64,000 nt of DNA from Acanthaster planci (Eukaryota; Echinodermata; Asteroidea; Valvatida; Acanthasteridae): positions 77,955 through 141,954 of the forward strand of contig NW_019091378.1 in assembly GCF_001949145.1 (NCBI RefSeq), given 5' to 3'. The translations under genes were made by a program, and so were the position numbers. Positions 38,244 through 51,300 of this stretch are shown here, in pieces (positions within the stretch are counted from its first letter, which is position 1; the number at the start of each line of letters is the position of its first letter). Under the pieces are notes generated by a model. That model was not told the DNA's origin and made no database searches. It saw nothing but the letters and a program-made list of their open reading frames with translations.

Positions 38244-41200
38244 ATGGAGCCAAAGGCAAATCTCTACGTTTGTGTCGCCCTCTGTCTTTTACTTCTGACT
38301 CTACCTGCATCAGGTGAGTACCGTGAGTTCATTTTCCCAGTGTTAACCACGAAGCTGTTAACCCAAAAACAAAATTACCTATACGTCACTGACGAAGAGA
38401 ACTTTAGATTGCAGTGATGGAACCACTTAAGCGCATATAAAGCTACCTCAGTTTAGGTCAGGCCCTTAGAGTTGTATGTAAGTTAATATAACTCTATGGT
38501 CAGGCCTCATTTGTTGGTGGATGTCGATTGTTTCCTTGTATATGTGTAACTTCTGAATGGATCGCCGTGGATTTTCAATTAACTTTATTACATAATGCAA
38601 GCCGGAAGAAACTCTCATCTATTTATTTTATCATCAAAGCCTTGGTGTCCTGAGCGTGTTTTTTAATCGTGAGAGTCAACCATAAAACCGCACCTTCAGT
38701 CTGACCTTCAAACGATCCGAATCCAAGGTATTAAGTGTTGTTAGAACATCATCAATAGGGCACGTTCGATATAGTAATGAAAGTACGACGTGCGTCACTG
38801 CTGTGCGCACAAGGCCTTACAATCCCGCGGTCAAGGACTTTACTGGTTAAGAACGATGGTATGTGTACCCACGACCAAACAAAGTTAAACCAAGGTGCGC
38901 TTAAATAAACAACACGTGACATTCATCGAGCTGCTTTGGAGTCGAGCAACCGAGGCGACAACATCGTCCATGATTTGCCCATCAGCTCACCATTCATAAC
39001 TGGGAGAAAACATAATTTTCTGCTTCCAGAAGTTGAAGGAATTTTGAGGGGGTTGGGGGGAACGATTGGGGAAGAATTAACTGATGGACGGGGATGTGGG
39101 AGACTGTTGTTTGATCAAAAGGCTAAATGGCAATGGTGTATGCGAAAAGTAACTACGGAAGTTATAGTGTAATATTTGATAACCCGAATTAGAAGCCATT
39201 ACTGCGGTGGAACCGTGCTCGTGGACAGGTGGTACGCGCGCGTTACACTCCTCTCCGATCTGTCAAGCATTGTGACTTGCCAAAAGGGTGCGCGGGTGCT
39301 TACAAAAGACCCGTGCGTGAGTGCGGCGTCTCCCTGGGTGAGTCTACAAACGCATACCCACAGAATGGATGGGGAAACTAAAATCGGGGAAAATTCTTGT
39401 AATATCACAAAAAATAACATACACAACTCTTCCGTTCCTTGAAAGTAACCTGCATGTACATGTACACAAGTTACATAGCGTTGGGGTTATGCTGAATTAT
39501 TGGGAAATCATTTCATCTATTACACTCAAAACTAGCAATCGAATTTTCAGTAGTTTCTATCCTGTTCTGAAATCAAATCACTTCACGTCTTAAAAAGCCC
39601 TTTTGGATTTGTAAATAAACACCTTTACCAGTATATTTTGTAAAATATCGACATGGTCAAAAATCCTGAAAACAATGTCAATCTTCACTCACTCTACAGC
39701 AACTTTGCAGTTTCACTACCAGAATATATACCCCTCTACGTCATCGTGTTACCGAGATATTTGATACATTTACATACCTACTGTACGACGGTATTTTATC
39801 TTTTTAGACATTACTTTATTTTAACTTTTACCCAATATATTAGAAAATCCGTATAGCAATTATGAAAAATGTTACAAAGACTGTAAGTCCCTTTTTCTTT
39901 TTTCCACTCTCTTTGGTAGATGCGTTTGGACGCCGCAGGCGTCGACACACTGGAAATGGTGAGTACCTACGGAGCACAGTCCAAACTGATTTGGTTAACG
40001 GTATGAGTAGGTTCAGCAGACGCTGTTGCGACGTTTCACAGATCCACTGCTTAGATTGCTTCAACTGCTTGGAGGCTGCTTGGATGCTTCGTAAACATGT
40101 AATTTCTATCGTGTACGCCTATACATGCACACTTACGTAAAATATAACCTATCGTGTTGTGCATTTTCTTCTTTTAGATCATTTTTTTTAAAAAGGAAAA
40201 CCCACGTATTATTTAATCCACACATCCTTTATACATGTCTACATGTGTGAATTTTCACTGTCTTGATCATTCAGGAGTAATAGTCATTGTGTCACAGTTT
40301 TTCGCAATGTAAACCTAGCCACCTGGTTTCCAAGTGAACCCCGATGGAGGGTCAAACAAACTGTGTTTATGTAAATACTTGTTGCCTCACTGTTACGAAA
40401 CCTGAGGTATTGGGCTTTTTTATTTTCATTTCTAGTCGTTCGCAGGGCTCTAGATTCGCAACCGCCGGTCTTGGTGAAGGGGACTTGTCCCTCCACTATG
40501 ACTGTGTACGTCGACTCTCCATCATCGAAAAAGATTGTCCAGTGGTCTAAACCACGAGCAAGTGACGAAAGCCCACCGGTCAGGTAAGTAATCAAATCTC
40601 CCGGAGTCCGCCTACAAGATACGTATTGAAATGGCTGGCCTTATCGAGGACGTCACAAAGGTTAGCTAAATGTGACCATACATGAACCGGTGAAGGATCG
40701 TTAAGCGTAAGAAGCTGACATCCATTGTTTGGGTTGCGAATAATGGAATATTTTGAATATGATGCACACTGACGATCTGGTTATTAAAAACAGAATGTAG
40801 GCAAAATGCTGAGTGGGAAATGAAGCCTTTTCGATGCTGTCTGTGTATTAAACTCAGTGTGTTATTCACCAATCACACCGTGTACTCAAGGTGTCAAGTG
40901 CGTACTACGTGATCACAACGAGAGAGAACTCCGTTGTGCCTCTTTTTACAAAGTCTTGGTCCCGCGGTGTTTTAATCCGCCCTTTCATGCTGAAAACAAA
41001 ATGTTTCAGCATCAACGCGTCGTCTTAGACGTTAACCTTAATCGATTCCACGACGCGTTCGATTCTCTATAAAACGATCGTGTTTTGCCACAGAGTATAG
41101 ATTCCTCTGGATTTGTACTGTATTGACTTTACACAAAGATCATCGTCTTTTTTTTTTTTTTCAAGCAATATCCTCTCGAGACCAGGACGGCGTCTTCTTG

Positions 41201-41897
41201 GCTCGTCATAATACATGAAATCCCGATTCGTCCAGCTGCACGCTCAGTATACACAAATATTTGCTTGTTTAGGAGAAAATTGTTATGCTTGTCTTCTGCA
41301 GTTTGAGGAGAGAAGATGGCGGCCCAGCCAATGGCGGCTACTTCAATGCCTCCAGTTCTCCTTATCACATCAAGTATTCGGCCACAGATGCCGTTGGGAA
41401 CAAACAATCCCCCATTTGTTCATTCACCGTCAACGTGAAGGTGAATATGAAATGTTCTTCTGCCATTTGTAGAACCGTTGCTGCAACATGGTGGCTGACA
41501 TGAGGGCCAAAAGTGGTCATTTCGGAAAGTCAGTAAACAATGACCAGGGTTTTAGTGCACAAAGGTGTGATAACACTAGTTTATAATGACACAAAATAGA
41601 ACTGATGTGTGCAAAGTGGTCAAAATACGGAATGCTTATGCGTATGGGGCAGGGATTCGAGCTACCGCAAACAAAAGGAGAGGACTTTTAAAAAAAAACA
41701 GTCGATATTTCGTGCGTATACGTCTACTGCATGGACCTCCATTACAAAAACAACATGGATGATTAAAGGATCACTAACCAGTGTCAAGTAAATTGAGCAA
41801 CTGGTGCTTCGGCTTTAATAGATTAAGAAGCTAACTGATAACTTAATCGTACCTTGCTGTTCCCATCTAGGTTGAGGATAAGAAGCCACCCAAGTAG
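38244..41897 (+). CDS. HYR gene C: small secreted single-HYR-domain protein, 140 aa
   Basis: Exons 38244-38313, 39920-39958, 40436-40583, 41302-41440, 41871-41897; phases 1, 1, 2, 0; 423 nt in all. Signal peptide M-E-P-K-A-N..L-P-A-S. Exon 2 encodes D-A-F-G then five Arg and H-T-G-N. HYR features: P-P-V-L-V-K-G-T-C54-P, I-V-Q-W, N-G-G-Y-F, Y-S-A-T-D-A-V-G-N, P-I-C125-S-F, with N101-A-S as an N-glycosylation site. The donor after exon 4 is GTGAAT, slightly weaker than the GTGAGT of A and B. Exon 3 starts V-V-R-R-A-L-D against V-V-R-K-T-E-D in A and B. It is a complete, apparently functional paralogue; its promoter lacks the 19-nt word of A and B. Confidence 0.92.
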
Positions 41898-41910
41898 AGC
41901 GGCATCAGTG

Positions 41911-42005
41911 CCCAGCCTGTCTGCACGTCCACGGTTGTTACTTGGAGCAGAGTGTAGACTATCTGAGTTGAAACAAAGAAGCAACAAAATTCAAATTAAA
42001 CCCAT
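41911..42005 (+). promoter_or_regulatory. Conserved 3' UTR element, gene C
   Basis: CCCAGCCTGTCTGCACGTC, GGTTGTTACTTGGAGCAGAG and a CAAAATTCAAATTA ending; same order as after gene B. Confidence 0.55.
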
Positions 42006-42009
42006 GGAT

Positions 42010-43549
42010 TCACTTTACTTTGCACGATGTATTTATAATACTTTTACAGTTTAGGCTTTGGAACTAACACCACTTTCAAATGGGCATAATTTAAAATCAG
42101 TACCGGTTTTGAAAACACACAGGAAATTACTCTGATTTTCGTATTAGTAAAAAATACTCCAGAAGTTAAACAAATCCTGATCACCAATTAGCGTACATGC
42201 ATGTTTGTTTAGATATTGGGTACTTAAATGAAGAATTCTTTGAAACAACATCGGAAATTTAGTTAACAAGCAAATATATTACTAGAAATAAGTTTTTCAC
42301 ACACGGGAGAATCTCCCATTTAAAGGATAGCTGCAATCAATTTGTTTTAATACAAATCACCTAATTAACATTTTTGTCCAAATTAACTTCGTACGCAACT
42401 TTTGTTTCACTTTTTCAAAGAGTGCCTTTTTGGTTTGGATGCTAATGAGTGTTTCATTATTCAGGAGCAAAACTGTGACGTCATCCCAGGAAGAAGGCCT
42501 CAATGTTACATTGGTTTGAACCCCAAAAGTCCTGCATTTTTGTAGACTGCTGTTCATGTGCAAAGCAACAAGCAAGCATCCATCTCTTTCTCAGAAATAT
42601 ATTTAGTAAGTAAATTCTCGGGTCACAAGTTGAACAGAAAAATCTGTGCACTGAACTACGCCTTCCCCTGGTTGAGATCGCAGCAACAGCGCCCTCTGTT
42701 GTCGGCGAAATCATAGATGATTTTTAAGTGCTCAAAAAGTGCACTTTATAATGTGTTCAAACTCATGAGTTTTAATACAATGAAGAAGAGTATATAAAAA
42801 TGCAGAAAAACAGTGTCCAACAAAAATTCATTGCAGCTACACTTGCAGCTACAGCTACAAGTTCTCGTACCCCCTTTTCCGGCTCTTGAATGAAGTCGAA
42901 TTCGACCTCCATTGCGTATTTGGAATAAGGCAATTATCTGTGGCTACTGACATTAAAGCCAAGGCAAGCGAGAAGTCACTATCCTGGCGGAGCTTTTTAG
43001 TCTGCGATGCGTACGAGTGAGTGAGTGAGTGAGTGAGTGATTAAGGATGATCATTGGGTCGTGTTTGTTTCTGGCATATGGATAACTATATTATTACCAA
43101 CTTTGTCCAGTGCATGTAAGACTACTACACGCATTTGAACTCGGAATGGATAAGGTGTACTTAACTTTTGAACTAAAACAAAAGCACTCACTGTATTCTC
43201 CAAAGAGTTTTTCTCGTGGATAGCATCTCATTTCATGAAAACCGTTATAAGTAGTATGTATTGTTAACAAACTTTATCCACAAATATCATAACCAATAAT
43301 GTTAGAACTGTCGGTTGGATCTCTAGTTGGCTATATAATGAGAGCCAATTTGCACAGTTTTGGTTACATGTGAATTCATCGGATATTAATCACCAATTTT
43401 TCAGTTATTAATAAAGATTCTCCTATTGTAATGTACGGCTAACGTTCAGATTGAATTTCATTGCTCGATTGGCCTGAGTACGAGACTTCAAAAGCAATCT
43501 GCGGATCAAGGCATCGATAACCTATTCCATTTTGGTTTTGTGCCAAGGG
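42010..43549. other. Intergenic stretch between HYR gene C and the EctC-like relic
   Basis: No gene recognised. It includes a short tetranucleotide repeat at 43015-43040. The remainder is AT-rich and resembles the 3' flank of the neighbouring units. Confidence 0.5.
43015..43040 (+). repeat. GAGT microsatellite
   Basis: Six and a half perfect copies of GAGT. Confidence 0.9.
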
Positions 43550-43735
43550 TTGAAGTGCTTTCTGAAACGCATGATTATCACACACTAGCAATCCACCAAC
43601 GATCAGGCTGCAAAATAGCGCCCTCAGCGGTGCTCAGTTGCTTCAGTACAGTTGGCGCATATCGATGCACGCGTGGACCAGACTGTGCCTCTTCCAGACC
43701 CACCCAGCGTGCGTTCACTTCTGTTACTTCGTGTT
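43550..43735 (+). pseudogene. Dead 5' fragment of the EctC-like gene
   Basis: It aligns with 17394-17605 from the exon start (TTGAAGTG) through the start codon and into the first cupin: ATGATT, the shared 15-nt run CGCCCTCAGCGGTG., CAGTTG.TTCAG, CCAGACC and GCGTGCGT.CACT. The start ATG (43571) is kept and reads M-I-I-T-H, but codon 6 is TAG (43586-43588), and deletions follow. The alignment stops in the first cupin and the rest of the gene is gone. It precedes HYR pseudogene D exactly as the intact gene precedes HYR gene A. Confidence 0.75.
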
Positions 43736-44487
43736 GAACGCCGGACTGTCGGAGGGGGTAGTTCAGGGAGGGGGTAGGTTGTGGCCAAGCGGGATCACTG
43801 TAGAAGGGATGCTGTTGGGGAGGATAAGGGGAGGGTACTGAACATGTTGACTATGGACAGTCGAATCTAAGTTGGCCAGGATAAGCAAAAGCGAAACGCA
43901 CTGTAACTCACGAGTCTGTTCATCTAACCATAGCGAGGAAGCAATTTTAATAATTGAATAAACATGCATGTATCATAACTATATTTGCACTAATTAATAA
44001 ATCTAGTTAAAAAACATTATAATTTCTAAAGAACCTAGTTTCAACTGTATTAATTTAATCTATTCAAACTAAAATTACAATGATATATTTTACTATTTAT
44101 TTTACTGGTGCGTTTTATTCACGACTTAGAATTTCTTCTTTAAATTTGTAAATACATGCTTTTATGAGATAATGTTGTAGGGTATTGACATGGTCAAAAA
44201 TACTAAGAAAAGTAAAGCACAGACATTCTACAAAGAAACGTTGCCAAATGTGTACCATTTTACGTAATCATTTTACTGAGATTTTTTTCGGACCAATTTG
44301 TCAAACAATTTTTTTCTTTAAACTTATTACAAATGTCACTTGAAACCTTTTAATTAAAGTTTTATCTATTAGCAAGTTCGAATAGCACATTGCTGTTACG
44401 TAAAACTACACAAACGTATTCTTTTTCTGTGTGCATAATCAACTACCCTTGAAAGTCGCTTTTTCTTTTCTTGACTCTCTTTGGTAG

Positions 44488-46307
44488 ATGCGTTTGTAGG
44501 CCGTAGGCGTCGAACCCGGACGAGGTGAGTACCCAAGGAGCACAGTGAAAAAGATTTGGTAGAAGGTTCGACAATGCTCTTACAATGTTTCCAAGATTAC
44601 TTGGATTACAATGGATGCTTCGGAAACATGTAATTTCTACTGTGTAGACAATATAGCCTACCGAGTTGTGTACTTTCTTGTGTACCTGGGTATCAGGAAT
44701 AGCGTGGATTTTAAAATCAGTGAAAAAAAATTGAAAACAAATACACGTAAGAACACACAGGAATACCCAATTACCACCCTGCTTCAATTATAGAGGCATA
44801 ATTACTGGTCCAAATTTTGTGCCTTTTACAGATTATTTCCTTTGAGCACGTCGATTTCATTCTTAAGAAGTGAAGTATTCCTTCCTTCATTTTGACTAAA
44901 CTAAAGCTTACTCCAGCGTATTTTGCTTTCAGTAATGAAAGAGAAGGCATTTTTTAATTCAGTGTTTAAGATGATCCACTCTTTGCCTTTTAGTCGCTCG
45001 CGAGGCTCTAGATTCGCAACCGCCGGTCTTGGTGAATGGAACTTGTCCCTTATCTATGACTGTGTACGTCGACTTTCCGTCATCGGAAAAGATTGTCCCG
45101 GGTCTAAACCAAGAGCAAGTGACGAAAGCCTATACCAGTTCGGTAAGTACTCAAATCTCCAGGAGTCAGTTGGTGAATAGATGCGGTACAAGATAATGAT
45201 GTGTTGAAGTGGCTGGCGTAATCAAGGACAATCCAAAGAAGGATTGTAAAGCATAAAAAAGTTGACATCCATCGTTTGGGTTACGAATGGTGGAAGACAG
45301 TGTACGTTGAATATGATACATACTGAAGACTTGGTTATTAAATGCAGAATATAGGTGAAATGCTGAGTGTGAAATAAAACGTTTTCAATGCAATTACGTT
45401 GCTTATCACTCACACTGTGTAGCAATTTCATATTCCTAAAGACGTAAAGAGAGTGTGCACGACATCATCAAAATGAGATATTGTACTCAGCATGCTTGTT
45501 AGTTTGGCTTGATCGACACCGTGTACAGATTGCATCGAATATGTATTGACTTGGACATGTCGTCGTCCTGTACATGTATCAAGGAGTGACGTCTTATGGC
45601 CAGGACTTCGTGTGTTTGGCTCGTCGCGAGACATACTTTTCCCACTTCAACAGCTGCAGGTTCAGGGAATACAGGATTTTGATTTTCTAGTTAAAAACTT
45701 GTGTTATTTCTGCAGTTTGAGAAGATAAGATGGCGGCCCAGCCCATGGCGGCTACTTCAATGCCTCCAGTTTCCTTATCACATCAAGTATTAGGCCACAG
45801 ATGCCGTTGGCAACAAGTGGATCTCTATTTGTTCATTCACCGTCAATGTGAAGGCGAGTAGGACATGTTTCTAGCCATTTTTGGAATCTTTGTTACGGAG
45901 TGTTACCAATGAGTACAGAGAGGTTAAATCATTTGGAAAATCAGTAAACAATGATCAGGGCTTGTATGCATAAAGGTGTGGCAACACTGGTATGCTATGG
46001 CACCGAAACAGTATGAACAGAATAGGCCTACAGTATAGGGAGGAGACTTGAACCACCGCATTACAGAAGGGGGTAGGATTTTTTTATCGGCATTTCGTGT
46101 GTTTGGGCTGCCATTGCAAAAAAAAATAAGATGGCTGCCTAAGTATCTCTAAAGCTGTCAAGAGAATTTGAGCAAATTAATGACAGTGATTTTCTGACTA
46201 GTGCAATGCACCAGTACGGCTTTAATGGATTAAGAAGCTATAACCGACAGTTTAACCATACCTTTGCTATTCCCATCCAGGCTGGAGATAAGAAGCTACC
46301 AAAGTAG
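44488..46307 (+). pseudogene. HYR pseudogene D, exons 2-5 remain
   Basis: Exon-like pieces at 44488-44524, 44994-45142, 45716-45844 and 46281-46307 align with genes A-C. No exon 1 (signal peptide) is found upstream. Exon 2 is 37 nt instead of 39, which breaks the phase. Exon 3 has lost one base at the W73 codon region, shifting the frame. Exon 4 has GAA changed to TAA at 45726-45728, a one-base deletion in the CCAGTTTCC stretch, a TCG-to-TAG change, and a donor changed from GTGAGT to GCGAGT. Only exon 5 (A-G-D-K-K-L-P-K, TAG) is open. The number of independent defects shows long inactivity. Confidence 0.9.
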
Positions 46308-46319
46308 AGCGACAGCAAT

Positions 46320-46408
46320 GCCCAGCCTGTCTGCATGTCAACGGCAGTTACTCATCGGCAGAGACTGTATAGTATCTGAGGTGAAACCTAGCAGAAACAT
46401 TAGACCAG
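46320..46408 (+). promoter_or_regulatory. 3' UTR element of pseudogene D
   Basis: CCCAGCCTGTCTGCATGTCAACGG to ATTAGACCAG, with a shortened middle; the counterpart of the blocks after B and C. Confidence 0.5.
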
Positions 46409-46409
46409 C

Positions 46410-47980
46410 AGATACACTTTACTTTATATGATATACGTAATGCTTCATATCACAATTATTAGGCTTTCCTGTTAACACCATTTTAAATTGCTAATACATT
46501 CAAAATAAATTTCCATAGTGAAAAATATAAATATAGTTTCTCAAGTTTTCGAGTACTTTGAAACATACTCTGCAATTTACTTCTACAAAATACTCTCATC
46601 GACGTGCTTGTACTAGTCCTGCTCACACATGTATTTGCACTTCAGTTGGCATGGTCGAGGTAGAGTTGACTCTTCAAATAAAACAAAACACATCTGCATC
46701 TGCAGTTGGGTGTACAATGAGAGTCGATATTGCACACTACTTTATCACATGCGGATTCATCGGGTATCAATTACACATTGAAGTGATATCCTTATAGCAC
46801 TGATGTCATCAATTCAAAAAGAGATTCTTCCATTGTAATACAACTAAGAAAGAATACAGCCCAACATTCAGATCGAGTCTCATCAAAACAGGCTCTAACA
46901 ACAAAAGGTTGACGGGTGAAAATAACAATACGTTTTCTGCATGCACTATTTTGTACATCCCCAGTGTGGTTATTTGACTTCCCTACATACCGAACTGTAT
47001 CCTACAAATAAGGCAGCTAGACAAAGCCCTGCAAATAGCTGGTCAGGTCTGAACAGGCACGGTTCTACAGGGGCAGGGGGCTTAGAGGCTTTGCCCTCCC
47101 CCATGCAAAAATTGTAAAAGGAAAATTAAAAGGGCAGGGTTCGCAATTCTCCATTTAATATTTGGGTTTTTTTCTCGACTCCCAAAGTGAGAGAGCAGTA
47201 TTGAAAGTTAAAAGGTGACATCACGTGTGAAGGGTCTAGCCCCCTCCTCAAATAATGGCTGTAGAACCACGGCTGGGTGTGAGTTATGTGTGAGCGTATG
47301 TATAAAACAATTGCGATCACGATATTATTCATAAAATCCCTAACTGTCACTCCCACAACAACCCTCGATACCCCCAACTTAAAGTTCTGTGTATGCTGCC
47401 GTGGCTGTAGGCATGGAGTAAGGCACTGTATGTAGCAGAGACAATGCAGCCAGATTGTTACGCGAGTCAAAGGTCACACACGTGGATTGCGCAAACACGC
47501 CAAACAAAAAGTTTGTACATGTACAAAACAATACACTTCGGCATGTACGCACACTGTACACTACGTATTGACGTCACATCTTACACACTGAAAGGTCCCG
47601 AACAACTGCGACCAAAACGTCGCCACTCATTGAAATTCGTCCAAAACCAAGCAACTGAGTTACACTCACCTGATCTATGGACAATTCCCTTTCCCTTTGA
47701 TGGGTGGGTTCGGACACCCCGTACAACAACAGCTCGAATAGCCAGTGTAGACTCCTCTGCGCCGCGCACACATCTGTACGCAATGGCGGCGTTCACGGTT
47801 CATTACTGAAGTGCGCGTGCGCAAGATTAGCGCTTAACGACTGCATTGCAGAACAGGCTGCGTTCCGATTGCGAAACGAAGAGTCGTCTTTGTTGATGGA
47901 TTTTCAGGAAAATGCTGAACTTAAGTAATTTATTTTCAAAAGCCTTTATTTTGTGCTCTTCGTCAGAAACTGTAACGCAA
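46410..47980. other. Intergenic stretch, no gene seen
   Basis: Unique-looking DNA with an ACATGTAC-rich spot near 47515. No exon with splice context, signal peptide or HYR motif was found. Confidence 0.5.
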
Positions 47981-47994
47981 AGCCTAGCTTAAAA

Positions 47995-48335
47995 TAAACA
48001 TACACTGTACACTTTCAACGGCCCGCTCGCACTTCTTGCCGCCAAGGCCATTTGTATGTATGCGTGCAAATTATGAATTTATTAGTGAACTGTGAACTTT
48101 ATTAGTAAACTGTGACAACACTTGTTTATATATGACACTGACGGGCACTAAAAAGTAAACAAAATGTGGAGTATGCATACGCGTATGGGGAGGTATGAAT
48201 ACGGTCGGTATTTTGAGCGTATATTTCAATGCCCAGCCTGTCTGTATGTCAACGGTTGTTACTTAGAGCAGAGTGTACACTATCTGAGGCAAAACATAGC
48301 AGCAACAAAATTCAAATTAGACCAGTCGATTTGCT
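47995..48335 (+). pseudogene. Collapsed HYR relic: promoter DNA joined to intron 4 and 3' UTR
   Basis: 47995-48065 resembles the DNA before gene B exon 1 (CAACGGCCCGCTCG..CTTGCCG.C..GCCATTT against 28570-28615). It passes directly into intron-4 DNA like 41560-41650 (ACACT.GTTTATA.ATGACAC, then GCGTATGGGG) and into the conserved 3' UTR block (48232-48326). No exon remains. A large internal deletion of a sixth tandem unit explains this. Confidence 0.65.
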
Positions 48336-48339
48336 TTAT

Positions 48340-51300
48340 TTCGTATGATTTACGTAATACTTTTATATTTAAGGCATTCCAACTGACACAGATTTAAATT
48401 ACGCAAACGTTTTAAAAATGAGTTTCGATTGTGAGAAGTACGCAGGTAGTTACGTAAATTTTCGAGTAAGTGTACAATACTTTGGTATTTTGGATTAACA
48501 ATTCTTCAAAACCATACAGGGAAGAATTTAGGTATGGAAATTATATCAGAAAAATGTAAACACTTCTTAAACTTGAGATATCTGCATTTAAACTTTACTC
48601 AGATAAACACTCGGATACTTAGATATAGTTACTCTTTTACTTAGATAGTCATTCAGTTATACGTTTGATAATATAATGTACTCCATTTATACCCTCAATA
48701 CTCCAATATTCACAGGCGCTTGCGTGTACGTTTTAAGCTGATTTTTGTTTTTGCATAGTTTATTAGTCACCATCATTTATATTTCATGCCGAAAGCAACT
48801 GTTCATAGTATCAAGTGCCGAAAAAGAATTTGTTAAAATTGAACAACGAATGCCCAAAAGGCAGAAAGGGGTTTTGTGTACAGACAAAATTCAAGGCCAT
48901 TTGGACCATTTATTTGTCTTTTTTCGCAAAATAAATTGAACAAGCATGAAAAATGAACAGCTGCTTTGAGAACAAGTCTTTTTGTTCACTAAACCCAATT
49001 AGACTTGGAAGTAACAGCTGTGAAGATTTCGAGGATTTTTTTAAGAAAAAGGCGAAAACCTTCAAGAATTTCATGGGGAAGAGGTGAACCCCTGTACTGG
49101 ACAGCTGCATGCAGGACCAGTGAGCACATAGACCAGTTGAGCACATCAACACATATCATATCAGGATCGAGCCTCTCGCGGCGTTGGGTGGCTTTGATTG
49201 GTCAACCTCGGTTGCACGCATTGATGTAAACGAATGGCGTAGGCCCTGTGCACCGCACTTTATTGGGGGCAAGTATAGTCTTTGTTCCAAGACTTTCCCA
49301 TGCACTGCTTTTAGCCAAAAATTAATTAATTTAGACTACAGAGGGCACTATTTACTTGGATTCGTGTCTGACCTCGAACGAAGATGGCGATTCGTCTGGT
49401 GAGATTATAGCAACCTCTAACAGTGATGGTTTTTGATCGTAGAATAAACTTGAGGAGGGGGTCTTGGAACCCAAATTAAGTACTTAGCGATGGTGAAAAT
49501 GAAAACGATATAACGATGGATGTGTCAGCTCCGATGGCTAAGTGAAGATAGTGACACCTGAAGTCCCAATGCGTAAACGAGGCGGATGTTAAGGGAAACG
49601 ATAGACAACAGCTGATTACACAACTGATGAAGTAAATGGCGCCCTCTTCATTAAAAACGAATTCCACGGGGCAAATGGCGATTTACAATATTTTACACCT
49701 CTTCAACCCAGGGAAGTGACTCAAACTAGAGAAGGTTCGTAACAAGATAATCAGAGGTAAGCAAAGTTAAACCACTCAAATCAGAAATGTTTTCTATGTG
49801 CAATTTATTTGCATGATCATTTCATGCACGATATCTTCGGCGTGTACTCGAGAACCCTGCCCAAAGTGTGCCTTAACATCAGAGCAACAACCAGGAACAC
49901 GTTTAATGTGGCTTGCACTTCCGGAAAAGGTAGGCCTACATGTACATCATCCATCGTATGACATTGTTGACTAAAATCACTTTCATTCCCTATTTGGCTG
50001 GTTTCTTGTTGTCGCTGCTCTTTTGTTTTACATTCTCAAATAAGGTATCCGTTTTTGGTTCGCTCAGTTGCGCTTTTATGCATAACCACTACAAATTTGA
50101 AGCTACATACACTTTATTTTGGAGACGGCCAAGATTGTGTCGTTATTTTACGCCTTGATCCGGTTGTGAACCGTTTCCAACCAGTGTTTCCCCTTTTAGT
50201 CGGAACAATTTCGTCACAGAGGTATAACCTCAGTCGCGAAAACATTCGAACAATAATTGCCACAGCAGGGATATTCTGGTCACGCTCCCGCAAACGAGCC
50301 CCTCGATTTTCTGTCCTGTAAACGTACTCTCACCACTTCACCACCAATTTCATGTCAAATGCATAGTGAAAGAAAAGTTCAAACACCTGCAGTATTTGCG
50401 CCAACATTATCGGTGTGACTGAAGAAGGGACCCACCAAACGTCTTATGACTTTCCTGATAGCATCTTCAGCTGTCGAAAATCAGTCTATTTTAATATTCA
50501 AACAAACCCGATTTCGAATGTAAACATTAACTTCCTGCAGCTTTTGGAAACCCTTTTGCCCCTATAGCAAGCTTCTTAGTTCCTAAAATCTTGACAAAAG
50601 CCTGAAGATTCCAAACGTCAATTCTTTATTCACTTTCTTAGCTAAGATAATCAATAGTATTGGCCCATTGAAAATCATCTGTTTTTTAGATGACATGGCT
50701 ACCATCTGTAAATAAAGCTATTATTATTATTATCATTTTTGGTCCACTTGATTATTGCACAATCCTAACCGTGTACAGGGGCTTTCCACGTTCAACTCCG
50801 CTAGGTTTTACTTTATTCATGATTGTAAAGCTTGGAAGCAATCTTCTTCATGCCTGAACTAATTCGGGTATTTTGCATTCTGCACACGCACACAAACTTT
50901 ATTGTGCCCAGGCAAACATGAGATTATTTTGCAACTTGCGGGAAGGACTAGGGGCGTTCCAGTTGATTAAGTTTCACCTGGTTGAAGTGGGATAAGTCAA
51001 GCAGACAAAGAAAGAAACCGAACCACAAAGCGTGAAGTTAAATTGTATTTTTCTTGTACGTTAGTGCCATATGGAACAATGCCAAACACTCCACCTTTGG
51101 ATGGCCGAGGTTTGTCAGATTTTACCTCGAAGTTAACTTTTCCCAGTATCGTGCAGGTATATGTAGTACTCACTTTTGATTTTGCTGTTCTGTGGGTTTG
51201 TTAATTGCACGAGAATGGTCAACACTGATAGCACAGATCGTTTGCTGGAGGCGAGCGGTAGTTTTGCCGACCTTGAAGGTTTGAATACCTTGGGTCGGAT

